Assembly: GCA_017479645.1 (NCBI GenBank)
Contig: JAFVBZ010000043.1
Location: 1-57,088, forward strand
Direction: 5' to 3'
From: Ruminiclostridium sp.
Lineage (GTDB): Bacteria > Bacillota > Clostridia > Oscillospirales > Ruminococcaceae
DNA: 57,088 nucleotides
The position numbers were made by a program, and so were the translations under genes. Every line of letters starts with the position of its first letter. The stretch's first letter is position 1. Under the pieces are notes generated by a model. The model did no database searches and had not been told where the DNA came from. It worked only from the letters and a program-made list of their open reading frames with translations. Below are positions 42,968 to 50,266 of the stretch, in pieces.

Positions 42968-44755
42968 ATGGACGGAATATTTGATTATCCTTTTGATACG
43001 GCGGAGATAATGCGCAGACAGAAGCGGCTTAAACGAGAGCTGCTCGGAGACGGGACAAGCCGTATAAAGAAGCGGATAGCGATACTCGGCGGTTCGACTG
43101 CCGATGCGGTGCGTGATGTGCTGGAGCTTTTCCTGCTGAACTACGGCATCGAGCCGGAGTTCTGGACAAGCGAATACGGTCAGTACCGCAATGAGGCGCT
43201 GTTCCCGTCGGAAGAGCTCCTCGCTTTCAAGCCCGATATCATCTATATCCATACGACTTACCGCAATATCGGCGCATTCCCGGAGATAGGCAGCAAGGAT
43301 CCCGATGATGCGCAGAAAAAGCTTGATGTCGTATTTTCGCAGTTCAGCGAAGTATGGGAGAGCCTTGATGAAAAATTCGGCTGCCCCGTAATACAGAACA
43401 ACTTTGAGCTGCCGCCGTTCAGACTCCTTGGAAACAGCGATTGCTCCGATCCCCGCGGACGAGTGAGATTTGTCAATGAGCTGAATTTGAGGTTTGCGGA
43501 ATATGCAGCCGGACACAAGCAGCTGCATATATGTGATCTTAACTATGTTGCCTCCTGCTATGGGCTTGACAGGTGGCATGACGGCACGCAGTGGTATATG
43601 TATAAGTACGCGTTCCCTATGGAAGCCGTGCCGTATATCGCGGCAAACCTTGCGGCGATAATAAAGGCAATTTTCGGAAAGAACAAGAAAGTGCTGGCGC
43701 TCGATCTCGACAATACCCTCTGGGGAGGAGTCGTAGGTGATGACGGAGTAGAGGGAATCAAGATAGGGAAAGACCTCCCGAGCGGTCAGGTTTACTCTGA
43801 ATTCCAGGAGTATGTGAAGCTGCACAAGGATATCGGCGTGCTGCTTACGGTCTGCTCGAAGAATGACGAGGAGAATGCTTACGGCGGTCTCAATCACCCG
43901 GACAGCACCCTTTCGCCGGACGATTTCGTGGTGATGAAGGCAAACTGGGACAACAAGGATCAGAATATACTGCGTACCGCGGAAATGCTGAACCTTATGC
44001 CGGACAGCTTCGTGTTCGCGGACGACAATCCCGCCGAAAGACAGATAGTCCGTGAGGGCGTTGCAGGCGCGGCAGTGCCGGAAATGGACGGCGCGGAGAA
44101 CTATATCCGCGTGCTTGACCGGAACCGTTATTTCGAGGTGATATCGCTCTCCGAGGAGGATATGCACCGCAGCGAGATGTACAAGGTGGAAGCGCAGAGA
44201 GCGGAAATGCGCACATCAGCTTCCGATTACGGCGAGTATCTTGACCGCCTTGAGATGAAAGCTGTGATACGTCCTTTCGAGCCCATGTATATTGCCCGCA
44301 TTGCCCAGCTCACAAACAAGAGCAACCAGTTCAACGTTACCACGAAGCGCTTTTCCGAGGGCGATATCGCGAACATGAGCCATGACCCGTCCTGCATCAC
44401 GCTTTACGGGAGACTTTCCGACAGGTTCGGCGATAACGGCATTGTTTCCGTTGTTATCGGAAGGATAAAGGGAGCCGGGCTTCATATTGAGCTGTGGCTG
44501 ATGAGCTGCAGGGTGCTGAAGCGCGATATGGAATACGCCATGCTGGACGCGCTTGTGAAAAAGGCGGCGGAAAAGGGAATAGATACCGTTTACGGCTATT
44601 ATTACCCGACAGCCAAAAACTCCATGGTGAAAGAGCTGTTCGGCAGATTCGGCTTTGAAAAGCAGTCCGAGGACGAAAACGGAAACACTGTATGGAAGCT
44701 CGATATAAGCGGATATGAAGCTAAAAATACTCATATTTTAGTTTCTTTAGCATAA
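42968..44755 (+). CDS. FkbH-like HAD-superfamily/GNAT enzyme
   Basis: The 595-residue protein has three parts. The N-terminal SGNH-like region covers about residues 25-225 (RIAILGGSTADAVRDVLELFLLNYGIEPEFW). The HAD phosphatase domain has D246-L-D248-N-T-L-W-G-G and FADDNPAERQ. The GNAT-like C-terminal domain covers about residues 450-585 (IAQLTNKSNQFNVTTKRFSEGDI and NGIVSVVIGRI). FkbH enzymes take the glyceryl group of 1,3-bisphosphoglycerate and load it on an acyl carrier protein. Standalone homologues occur in surface-polymer loci with DHHW proteins and MBOAT acyltransferases. GGAGG at 42959-42963 supports the ATG at 42968. An acyl carrier protein is encoded at 53633. Confidence 0.88.
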   Translation: MDGIFDYPFDTAEIMRRQKRLKRELLGDGTSRIKKRIAILGGSTADAVRDVLELFLLNYGIEPEFWTSEYGQYRNEALFPSEELLAFKPDIIYIHTTYRNIGAFPEIGSKDPDDAQKKLDVVFSQFSEVWESLDEKFGCPVIQNNFELPPFRLLGNSDCSDPRGRVRFVNELNLRFAEYAAGHKQLHICDLNYVASCYGLDRWHDGTQWYMYKYAFPMEAVPYIAANLAAIIKAIFGKNKKVLALDLDNTLWGGVVGDDGVEGIKIGKDLPSGQVYSEFQEYVKLHKDIGVLLTVCSKNDEENAYGGLNHPDSTLSPDDFVVMKANWDNKDQNILRTAEMLNLMPDSFVFADDNPAERQIVREGVAGAAVPEMDGAENYIRVLDRNRYFEVISLSEEDMHRSEMYKVEAQRAEMRTSASDYGEYLDRLEMKAVIRPFEPMYIARIAQLTNKSNQFNVTTKRFSEGDIANMSHDPSCITLYGRLSDRFGDNGIVSVVIGRIKGAGLHIELWLMSCRVLKRDMEYAMLDALVKKAAEKGIDTVYGYYYPTAKNSMVKELFGRFGFEKQSEDENGNTVWKLDISGYEAKNTHILVSLA

Positions 44756-44782
44756 ATTTCAGAAAAAAGTTTATAAAACCTA

Positions 44783-44811
44783 TTGAAATTTATAAAATAG
44801 TGTGTTATAAT
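44783..44811 (+). promoter_or_regulatory. Sigma-A promoter of the first surface-protein gene
   Basis: TTGAAA (44783-44788), a 17-bp spacer and TATAAT (44806-44811) lie 66 bases upstream of the ATG. Confidence 0.8.
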
Positions 44812-44877
44812 GGAAACGTTGACAGGCGGGTTTTACCCTGTCTGCCGAAGCTTTTAAAAATTTTGGAGGACATTATT

Positions 44878-45648
44878 ATGAAGAAGAGCAGAATCGCTGC
44901 CGCAGTTTCGGCAGCAGTAGTATCGGCAGCTGCACTCGCAGTTACCGCAGGCGCTTACAACGCTTACATCGGTTTCCAGACCACTCCCTACAGCTTCAGA
45001 AATGACTGGACAGAGGCTAACTACGGTAAGGCAACCAAGTATTTCGACAAGTTCATCGTATGGGGCAACAACGATGAGAGCTACTTCCCTCAGTATGAGG
45101 ACGAGTTCGATTACGATATCGCAGGTTACGTTCTCCCCGCTACTTACACAGATGTTACCATCGACGCTGACGGTACATACACTGTAAAGGCTGAGGATCT
45201 TGACTGGACAGCTGACGGTGCCAACGATTTCAACCTCATCTTCGTTTCCACAGATATCCCGAACGACGGTACAGTAACCTGCACAAACGCTAAGGTTATC
45301 GTTGACGGTACAGTTGCTAAGGAATATGACAACCCTGTATGCGATACAACAAACGCTAACTTCAACGTTTCCCTCGCTAACATCTGGAACGATGAGATCG
45401 GAAGCTACGGAGCAGCATTCCCGACCAAGTCCCTCGCTATCGAGTTCACTATCACAGGTCTCGGCGGCGCTGCAGCAGTTGAAGAGACAGCAGCTCCCGC
45501 AGAAGCAGCTCCCGCAGCAGGTGATGTAGCAGCAGCTACAGATTCCGCAAAGGGTTCGCCTAACACAGGTATCGAGGACGTTGCTGTTGTTGCAGGTCTC
45601 GCAGTACTCGCAGGCGCTGGTATCGCTCTTACAAGAAAGAGAAAGTAA
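44878..45648 (+). CDS. Secreted surface protein with SPNTG sorting-type tail (1)
   Basis: The 256-residue exported protein has a signal peptide at residues 1-28 (MKKSRIAAAVSAAVVSAAAL). A mature beta-rich domain of about 170 residues contains many Thr, Asp and Tyr residues. An Ala/Pro/Glu linker (VEETAAPAEAAPAAGDVAAA) follows, then SPNTGIED, a hydrophobic segment (VAVVAGLAVLAGAGIAL) and the basic end TRKRK. The tail has the layout of a sortase substrate with SPNTG instead of LPXTG, so covalent wall or surface anchoring is inferred. GGAGG at 44863-44867 and optimal codons suggest high expression. A paralogue follows. Confidence 0.85.
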   Translation: MKKSRIAAAVSAAVVSAAALAVTAGAYNAYIGFQTTPYSFRNDWTEANYGKATKYFDKFIVWGNNDESYFPQYEDEFDYDIAGYVLPATYTDVTIDADGTYTVKAEDLDWTADGANDFNLIFVSTDIPNDGTVTCTNAKVIVDGTVAKEYDNPVCDTTNANFNVSLANIWNDEIGSYGAAFPTKSLAIEFTITGLGGAAAVEETAAPAEAAPAAGDVAAATDSAKGSPNTGIEDVAVVAGLAVLAGAGIALTRKRK

Positions 45649-45692
45649 GTTCATTATTGTAACTCAATTGTAACAATTGAACAAAAAAGACA

Positions 45693-45731
45693 AATCCGCA
45701 ATTTATTTTTGTATAAATTGCGGATTGTTTT
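45693..45731 (+). terminator. Strong terminator between the two surface-protein genes
   Basis: A perfect 14-bp stem AATCCGCAATTTAT (45693-45706) and ATAAATTGCGGATT (45713-45726) with a six-base loop, followed by GTTTT. Confidence 0.9.
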
Positions 45732-45753
45732 ATTCCGAGCAAAGATGTATAAT
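45725..45753 (+). promoter_or_regulatory. Promoter of the second surface-protein gene
   Basis: TTGTTT (45725-45730), a 17-bp spacer and TATAAT (45748-45753) overlap the T-run of the preceding terminator and lie 64 bases before the next ATG. Confidence 0.65.
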
Positions 45754-45816
45754 AAATGTGTAAATCTGTTTGTGTAACGATTACACAGCAAAAGTATTCT
45801 ATGGAGGAACCTAAAA

Positions 45817-46620
45817 ATGAAATTAACAAAAATAATGGCCGGAATCGCTGCTTCCGCAGTTGCAGCTTCCGCTCTCGCAGTAGCATCTTTCGCAGTTGAC
45901 GCACAGGGAACACCCGGTCAGGCCGGTATCGCCTTCTCCGACGGTAACTGGACCTGCCAGTACTGGTTCGACGGCAATGAGTATGCTACACAGGAAACAA
46001 CAGCTGCTATCACAGGTGACGGTCAGTACACAGTTTCCGTTGACGCTTTCACTACATACACCGACGAAGAGACCGGCGATGACGTTACACAGCCCGGCGC
46101 TACCGATATCGCTTTCGCAGCTGTACAGGTAGTTGACGGCGAGACACTCTTCCCCGGAATGGTTATCACGATCGACAGCATCAAGTTCGACGGCAATGAA
46201 GTTGCTCTCAACGGTACACCTTACACATCTTCCGATGACGGCGTTACAACAAGAGTTAACCTCTACAACGAGTGGGTATCCGCTCTTCCCGATGACGCAA
46301 GAACAGTTGACGGTCTTGCAGCAGACGCTACTCCTACAGCAATGTCCAAGTCTGTTGGCGAGTGGACAAAGATGGAAGTTACATTCACAGTTTCCGGCGC
46401 AGCAGGTGCAGCAGCTCCCGCAGCTGAAGAAGCAGCTCCCGTTGAAGAGACAGCAGCTCCCGCAGAAGAAGCAGCTCCTGCTCCCGCAACCGGCGATGTA
46501 GCAGCAGTTACAGATTCCACAAAGGGCTCTCCTAACACAGGTATCGAGGACGTTGCAGTTGTTGCAGGTATCGCTCTCGTAGCAGCAGGCGCAGTAGTAG
46601 TTGCTAAAAAGAGAAAGTAA
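45817..46620 (+). CDS. Secreted surface protein with SPNTG sorting-type tail (2)
   Basis: The 267-residue paralogue has a signal peptide (MKLTKIMAGIAASAVAASAL), a mature domain of about 165 residues that differs strongly from the neighbour's, and an Ala/Pro/Glu linker. The sorting tail KGSPNTGIEDVAVVAG is identical to the neighbour's over 16 residues and leads to a hydrophobic segment and KKRK. The conserved tail with divergent bodies points to a shared sortase and different surface roles. GGAGG at 45802-45806 precedes the ATG. It has its own promoter and ends at a compound hairpin. Confidence 0.85.
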   Translation: MKLTKIMAGIAASAVAASALAVASFAVDAQGTPGQAGIAFSDGNWTCQYWFDGNEYATQETTAAITGDGQYTVSVDAFTTYTDEETGDDVTQPGATDIAFAAVQVVDGETLFPGMVITIDSIKFDGNEVALNGTPYTSSDDGVTTRVNLYNEWVSALPDDARTVDGLAADATPTAMSKSVGEWTKMEVTFTVSGAAGAAAPAAEEAAPVEETAAPAEEAAPAPATGDVAAVTDSTKGSPNTGIEDVAVVAGIALVAAGAVVVAKKRK

Positions 46621-46641
46621 GTTATAAAACAATATAACATA

Positions 46642-46738
46642 AAAAGCTCCGTTTGGAAGGTTCCTTTTATGCGCGCGTCCATGCACGCTTCTGGGAACCT
46701 TCTTTACTACTTCCTGTAGTTTATTGCGGAGCTTTTTT
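46642..46738 (+). terminator. Compound three-stem hairpin with U-run before the rhaB-like gene
   Basis: The outer stem AAAAGCTCCG (46642-46651) pairs with CGGAGCTTTT (46727-46736). Inside it are AAGGTTCC/GGAACCTT (46657-46664 with 46694-46701) and ACTAC/GTAGT (46706-46710 with 46716-46720), giving a three-way junction. The T-run 46733-46738 makes it a likely terminator of the surface-protein gene. Its end lies only 18 bases before the next start codon, so it could also act on the sugar kinase gene. Confidence 0.7.
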
Positions 46739-46756
46739 GATAGTATGAGGTATTTT

Positions 46757-48199
46757 ATGTCAAAAGTCCTTGTTTTCGATTTCGGCGCGTCTTCCGCACG
46801 CGCGATCATTGTTTCCTTTGACGGTAAAACATTCGGCATGAACGAAATACACAGATTTCCGAATGAGCCGATAACGGCTGACGGTACGCTGTACTGGGAC
46901 ATCGACAGGCTGCTCGGAGAAGTTAAGACCGCACTCGGAAAGGCTGTGACCGAAGGCATTGAAGCCGTTTCTGTCGATACATGGGGAGTGGATTTCGCTG
47001 TTGTTGATGACGACGGCAGCTTTATCGAGCGCCCCGTTCATTACCGGGATAACAGGACAGGAGCGGTTATAGATGAGGTCAACGGGCTGTTCGGCGGTGC
47101 TGATAAGCTTTATCTGCGCACCGGCATACAGCCTGCGTGGTTCAACACGATCTACCAGATATATGCACTGAAAAAGGCGCGCCCGGAAAGCCTTGAACGC
47201 GGTCATTTTCTGATGATGCCCGATCTGATATGCAATTATCTTACCGGAGAATTTCATAACGAGTATGCCGAAGCCACCACTTCCTCGCTTCTTGACCCGG
47301 AAACAAAGAACTGGGATAAGGAAATTCTCCGCACCCTCGGCATTAACGACGGAATTTTCTGCGATATGATCAATTCCGGTGAGGTTTTCGGATATCTGAG
47401 ACCGGAATTTGCCGGCGACAGGAAGATACCCGTGATCGCAGTGCCGAGCCACGATACTGCCGCGGCAGTCACCGCCGTTCCCGCTTCCGAAAAGGAGTTC
47501 GCGTTCATAAGTACCGGTACATGGGCGCTGTTCGGAACGGAGCTTGACCGTGCAGTTATAAGCCGTGAAGCTTTCGACGCCGGACTTACAAATGAGGGCG
47601 GTCACAGCGGAACTGTCACATTCCTCAAAAATATCATGGGAATGTGGCTTTTCCAGGAGTGCAGACGCTCGTTCCGGCTAACGGACTGCAGCATAGGTTT
47701 TCCGGAAATGGAAAAGCTTGCCGAAGCAGCCGAGCCGCTGAAATACTTCATTGACCCCAACGACAGCGGTTTTGCGCAGCCGGACGATATGCCGGAGAAG
47801 ATCGCGGCGTACATAAAACGCACCGGACAGGGCGATGCCACGGACAGGGGTGCGCTGCTCAGAGCTGTGTATGACAGCCTTGCGGCGGAATTCGCAGTCA
47901 CGCTCGATGATATAGAGCGTATTACAGGGCGGAAGTTTGATGCGGTATATATGTTCGGCGGAGGAACGAAGGACAGGCTGATATGCCGGCTCACCGCGGA
48001 CTATACCGGAAAGCGCGTTGTGGCGGGTCCGACGGAAGCTACCGCGCTCGGAAACGCAGTCTCTGCGCTTGTCGGCATCGGCGCTCTCGGAAGCGTCGCA
48101 GAGGCGCGGGAGATAATAAGAAGATCCGGGCTTACTAAGGAATACGAGCCGAATTTCAATGCTTCTGCAAAAGAAAGGTATAAGGCAGCGGTAAAATGA
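46757..48199 (+). CDS. rhaB: Rhamnulokinase-like FGGY carbohydrate kinase
   Basis: The 480-residue cytoplasmic kinase is of the FGGY family and most like rhamnulokinase, which phosphorylates L-rhamnulose. N-terminal motifs are VLVFDFGASSARAIIVSFDG and AVSVDTWGVDFAVVD. The ATP-binding domain has FISTGTWALFGTEL, AVYMFGGGTKDRLICRLTADYTGKRVV and GPTEATALGNAV. GAGGT at 46747-46751 supports the ATG at 46757. Rhamnose isomerase, aldolase and transporter genes are not adjacent, so the true sugar may differ. Its stop overlaps the start of the acetyltransferase gene. Confidence 0.85.
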   Translation: MSKVLVFDFGASSARAIIVSFDGKTFGMNEIHRFPNEPITADGTLYWDIDRLLGEVKTALGKAVTEGIEAVSVDTWGVDFAVVDDDGSFIERPVHYRDNRTGAVIDEVNGLFGGADKLYLRTGIQPAWFNTIYQIYALKKARPESLERGHFLMMPDLICNYLTGEFHNEYAEATTSSLLDPETKNWDKEILRTLGINDGIFCDMINSGEVFGYLRPEFAGDRKIPVIAVPSHDTAAAVTAVPASEKEFAFISTGTWALFGTELDRAVISREAFDAGLTNEGGHSGTVTFLKNIMGMWLFQECRRSFRLTDCSIGFPEMEKLAEAAEPLKYFIDPNDSGFAQPDDMPEKIAAYIKRTGQGDATDRGALLRAVYDSLAAEFAVTLDDIERITGRKFDAVYMFGGGTKDRLICRLTADYTGKRVVAGPTEATALGNAVSALVGIGALGSVAEAREIIRRSGLTKEYEPNFNASAKERYKAAVK

Positions 48200-48687
48200 G
48201 CATCACAGTGAGAAAATACGAAGACCGTGATATACCGGAAATGAGAGCGATATGGAACAGTGTGGTAGATGACGCGGCGGCATTCCCGCAGGACACGCCC
48301 CTTGATGAACGCAGTGCAGCGGAATTCTTCGCCGCGCAGACATTTACTGGGGCTGCTGTGGACAGCGGCACCGGCGAGATCGTGGGAATGTATATCCTGC
48401 ACCCGAACAACGTGGGAAGATGCGGACATATATGCAACGCAAGCTACGCTGTGAAAAAGTCACGGCGCGGCGAGCATATCGGGGAGCTTCTTGTCCGCGA
48501 TTCTCTTTCTTCGGGCAGGAAGAACGGCTTCCGGATATTGCAGTTCAACGCCGTCACCGCTTCAAACAAGGGCGCACAGGCGCTTTATGAGAAGATCGGG
48601 TTCACGCAGGCGGGAATGATACCCGCAGGATTCCGGCGCGGAGACGGAACTTATGACGACATTTTCATCTATTATATAAATCTTTAA
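48196..48687 (+). CDS. GNAT family N-acetyltransferase
   Basis: The 163-residue enzyme has the acetyl-CoA binding core CNASYAVKKSRRGEHIGELLVRDSLSSGRKNGFRILQFNAVTASNKGAQALYEKIGFTQAGMIP (about residues 79-145), the standard GNAT motif A/B arrangement. The N-terminal half is MSITVRKYEDRDIPEMRAIWNSVVDDAAAFP. The substrate is not predictable. Its ATG overlaps the stop of the sugar kinase gene (ATGA), and the next gene starts 10 bases after it, so it is part of a four-gene operon. Confidence 0.88.
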   Translation: MSITVRKYEDRDIPEMRAIWNSVVDDAAAFPQDTPLDERSAAEFFAAQTFTGAAVDSGTGEIVGMYILHPNNVGRCGHICNASYAVKKSRRGEHIGELLVRDSLSSGRKNGFRILQFNAVTASNKGAQALYEKIGFTQAGMIPAGFRRGDGTYDDIFIYYINL

Positions 48688-48697
48688 GGAGACAGGA

Positions 48698-49606
48698 ATG
48701 ATATATACCGTAACTTTCAACCCGGCAGTCGATTATGTTATGCCCATCGATGAACTCCGCGCCGGCGCGACTAACCGCTCTGCGGGCGAGGAGATATACT
48801 TCGGCGGGAAAGGCATCAACGTTTCCGCCGTGCTCAACGAGCTGGGCGTAAAGTCCCGCGCCCTTGGCTTTACCGCGGGATTCACAGGCGCGGCGATAGA
48901 GCAGGGGCTCCGGGATATGGGGATAGACAGCGATTTTATACGGCTTGAAAAGGGCTGTTCGCGGATAAATGTAAAGTTAAAGTCGGGTGACGAGACCGAG
49001 ATAAACGGGCAGGGTCCCGATATCGACAGCGCATCTGTTGACCGCCTTTTTGAGAAGCTGGATAAGCTGACAGCCGGCGATACTGTCGTGCTTGCGGGAA
49101 ATGTGCCGAAAACGCTCCCCGCCGATATCTACGAGCGGATACTCGGAATGCTTGACGGGAAGGGCGTAAGAGCGGTAGTTGATGCTTCGGGGAAATTGCT
49201 GCTGAACGTGCTGAAATACAGACCGTTCCTGATAAAGCCGAACCGGGACGAGCTTGCGGAGCTTTTCGGCGCGGACATAACCGGCATTGACGATGTTGAG
49301 CGGTATGCTAAAAAGCTGAAAGAAATGGGAGCCGTGAACGTGCTCGTGTCAATGGCAGGGGACGGCGCGCTGCTTGTAGATGCGGACGGCGTCACTCACA
49401 GATGCGGCGTGTTCCGCGGTACTGTGCGCAACTCCGTGGGAGCCGGCGACTCTATGGTTGCGGGCTTTCTGACAGGCTGTGAAAGCGGGGATTATGAATA
49501 TGCGCTGAAACTCGGAACTGCGGCGGGTGGAGCCGCGGCATTCTCGGACGGACTTCCGGAACGGGCGCTGATAGACGAGCTGATGAAGCAGTCGGGAAAC
49601 CTGTGA
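48698..49606 (+). CDS. 1-phosphofructokinase-type PfkB sugar kinase
   Basis: The 302-residue kinase of the PfkB family opens MIYTVTFNPAVDYVMPID, the 1-phosphofructokinase/LacC type of start. The first PfkB signature is EIYFGGKGINVSAVLNELG (about residues 32-50). The second is RNSVGAGDSMVAGFLTG, with the catalytic base D251. Likely substrates are fructose 1-phosphate or tagatose 6-phosphate. No PTS gene lies beside it, so the symbol fruK is not assigned. AAGGAGACAGG precedes the ATG. It is in the operon with the kinase and the GNAT gene, with the nitroreductase 10 bases downstream. Confidence 0.88.
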   Translation: MIYTVTFNPAVDYVMPIDELRAGATNRSAGEEIYFGGKGINVSAVLNELGVKSRALGFTAGFTGAAIEQGLRDMGIDSDFIRLEKGCSRINVKLKSGDETEINGQGPDIDSASVDRLFEKLDKLTAGDTVVLAGNVPKTLPADIYERILGMLDGKGVRAVVDASGKLLLNVLKYRPFLIKPNRDELAELFGADITGIDDVERYAKKLKEMGAVNVLVSMAGDGALLVDADGVTHRCGVFRGTVRNSVGAGDSMVAGFLTGCESGDYEYALKLGTAAGGAAAFSDGLPERALIDELMKQSGNL

Positions 49607-49616
49607 GGTGACGGAA

Positions 49617-50156
49617 ATGGACGTATTTGAAGCAATTGTGAGCAGACGCAGCTATCGTGGCAGGTACAAGCCTGTGCCTGTGCCGCGTGACGATCTTGAG
49701 AAGATAATGCAGGCGGGACTTGCGGCACCTTCCGGCTGCAACAAGCAGACGGTGAGTCTGATCGCAGTCGATGATCCGGCAGTGATGAAGAAACTGCTCG
49801 GAGTTATAGACCCGCCTGTGGCGGAGACGGCTCCTGCGGCGATATGCGTTCTTTCGCAGCGCATAAACGCGTACAGGGACAAGTGCTTCGCTGTACAGGA
49901 CTACTCCGCGTCGATAATGAATATGCTGCTTGCGGCAACTGCGCTCGGTTACCGGAGCTGCTGGTACGAGGGACACATCACCGATGATGACAGGATATGC
50001 GATAAAATGGCGGAGATACTGAATGTCCCGGAGGGGTATGACCTTGTCTGCTTTCTTCCTGTCGGCATACCGGCAGAGGAGGACGGAAAGCCGCCGAAAA
50101 AGATGCCGTTCGGGGAACGTGCGTGGTTCAACAGTTTTATGGGCAGTAAAATGTGA
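49617..50156 (+). CDS. Nitroreductase family flavoprotein
   Basis: The 179-residue FMN-dependent oxidoreductase begins MDVFEAIVSRRSYRGRYK. The family marks are RRSYRGRY (FMN phosphate contacts), AGLAAPSGCNKQTV and the C-terminal YDLVCFLPVGIPAEE. The middle helix MNMLLAATALGYRSCWYEG is also typical. A start at ATG 49617 is favoured over GTG 49608 because GAGGTG (49605-49610) then lies at a normal distance. The substrate is unknown. It is the last gene of the rhaB-like operon, and a consensus promoter for the next gene follows. Confidence 0.9.
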   Translation: MDVFEAIVSRRSYRGRYKPVPVPRDDLEKIMQAGLAAPSGCNKQTVSLIAVDDPAVMKKLLGVIDPPVAETAPAAICVLSQRINAYRDKCFAVQDYSASIMNMLLAATALGYRSCWYEGHITDDDRICDKMAEILNVPEGYDLVCFLPVGIPAEEDGKPPKKMPFGERAWFNSFMGSKM

Positions 50157-50175
50157 TCGTTGTAGTTTTTTACTA

Positions 50176-50204
50176 TTGACAAACGCCGGAAAAAAAGGTA
50201 TAAT
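50176..50204 (+). promoter_or_regulatory. Consensus sigma-A promoter for the symporter gene
   Basis: A perfect TTGACA (50176-50181), a 17-bp spacer and a perfect TATAAT (50199-50204) lie 62 bases upstream of the ATG. The leader contains a short GTTAC/GTAAC inverted repeat. Confidence 0.9.
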
Positions 50205-50266
50205 ATGCTTTAGCGCAAAAATGCGACGTTACAAAAAAGCAGCGTAACTTTAAAGGAGAGCATATC

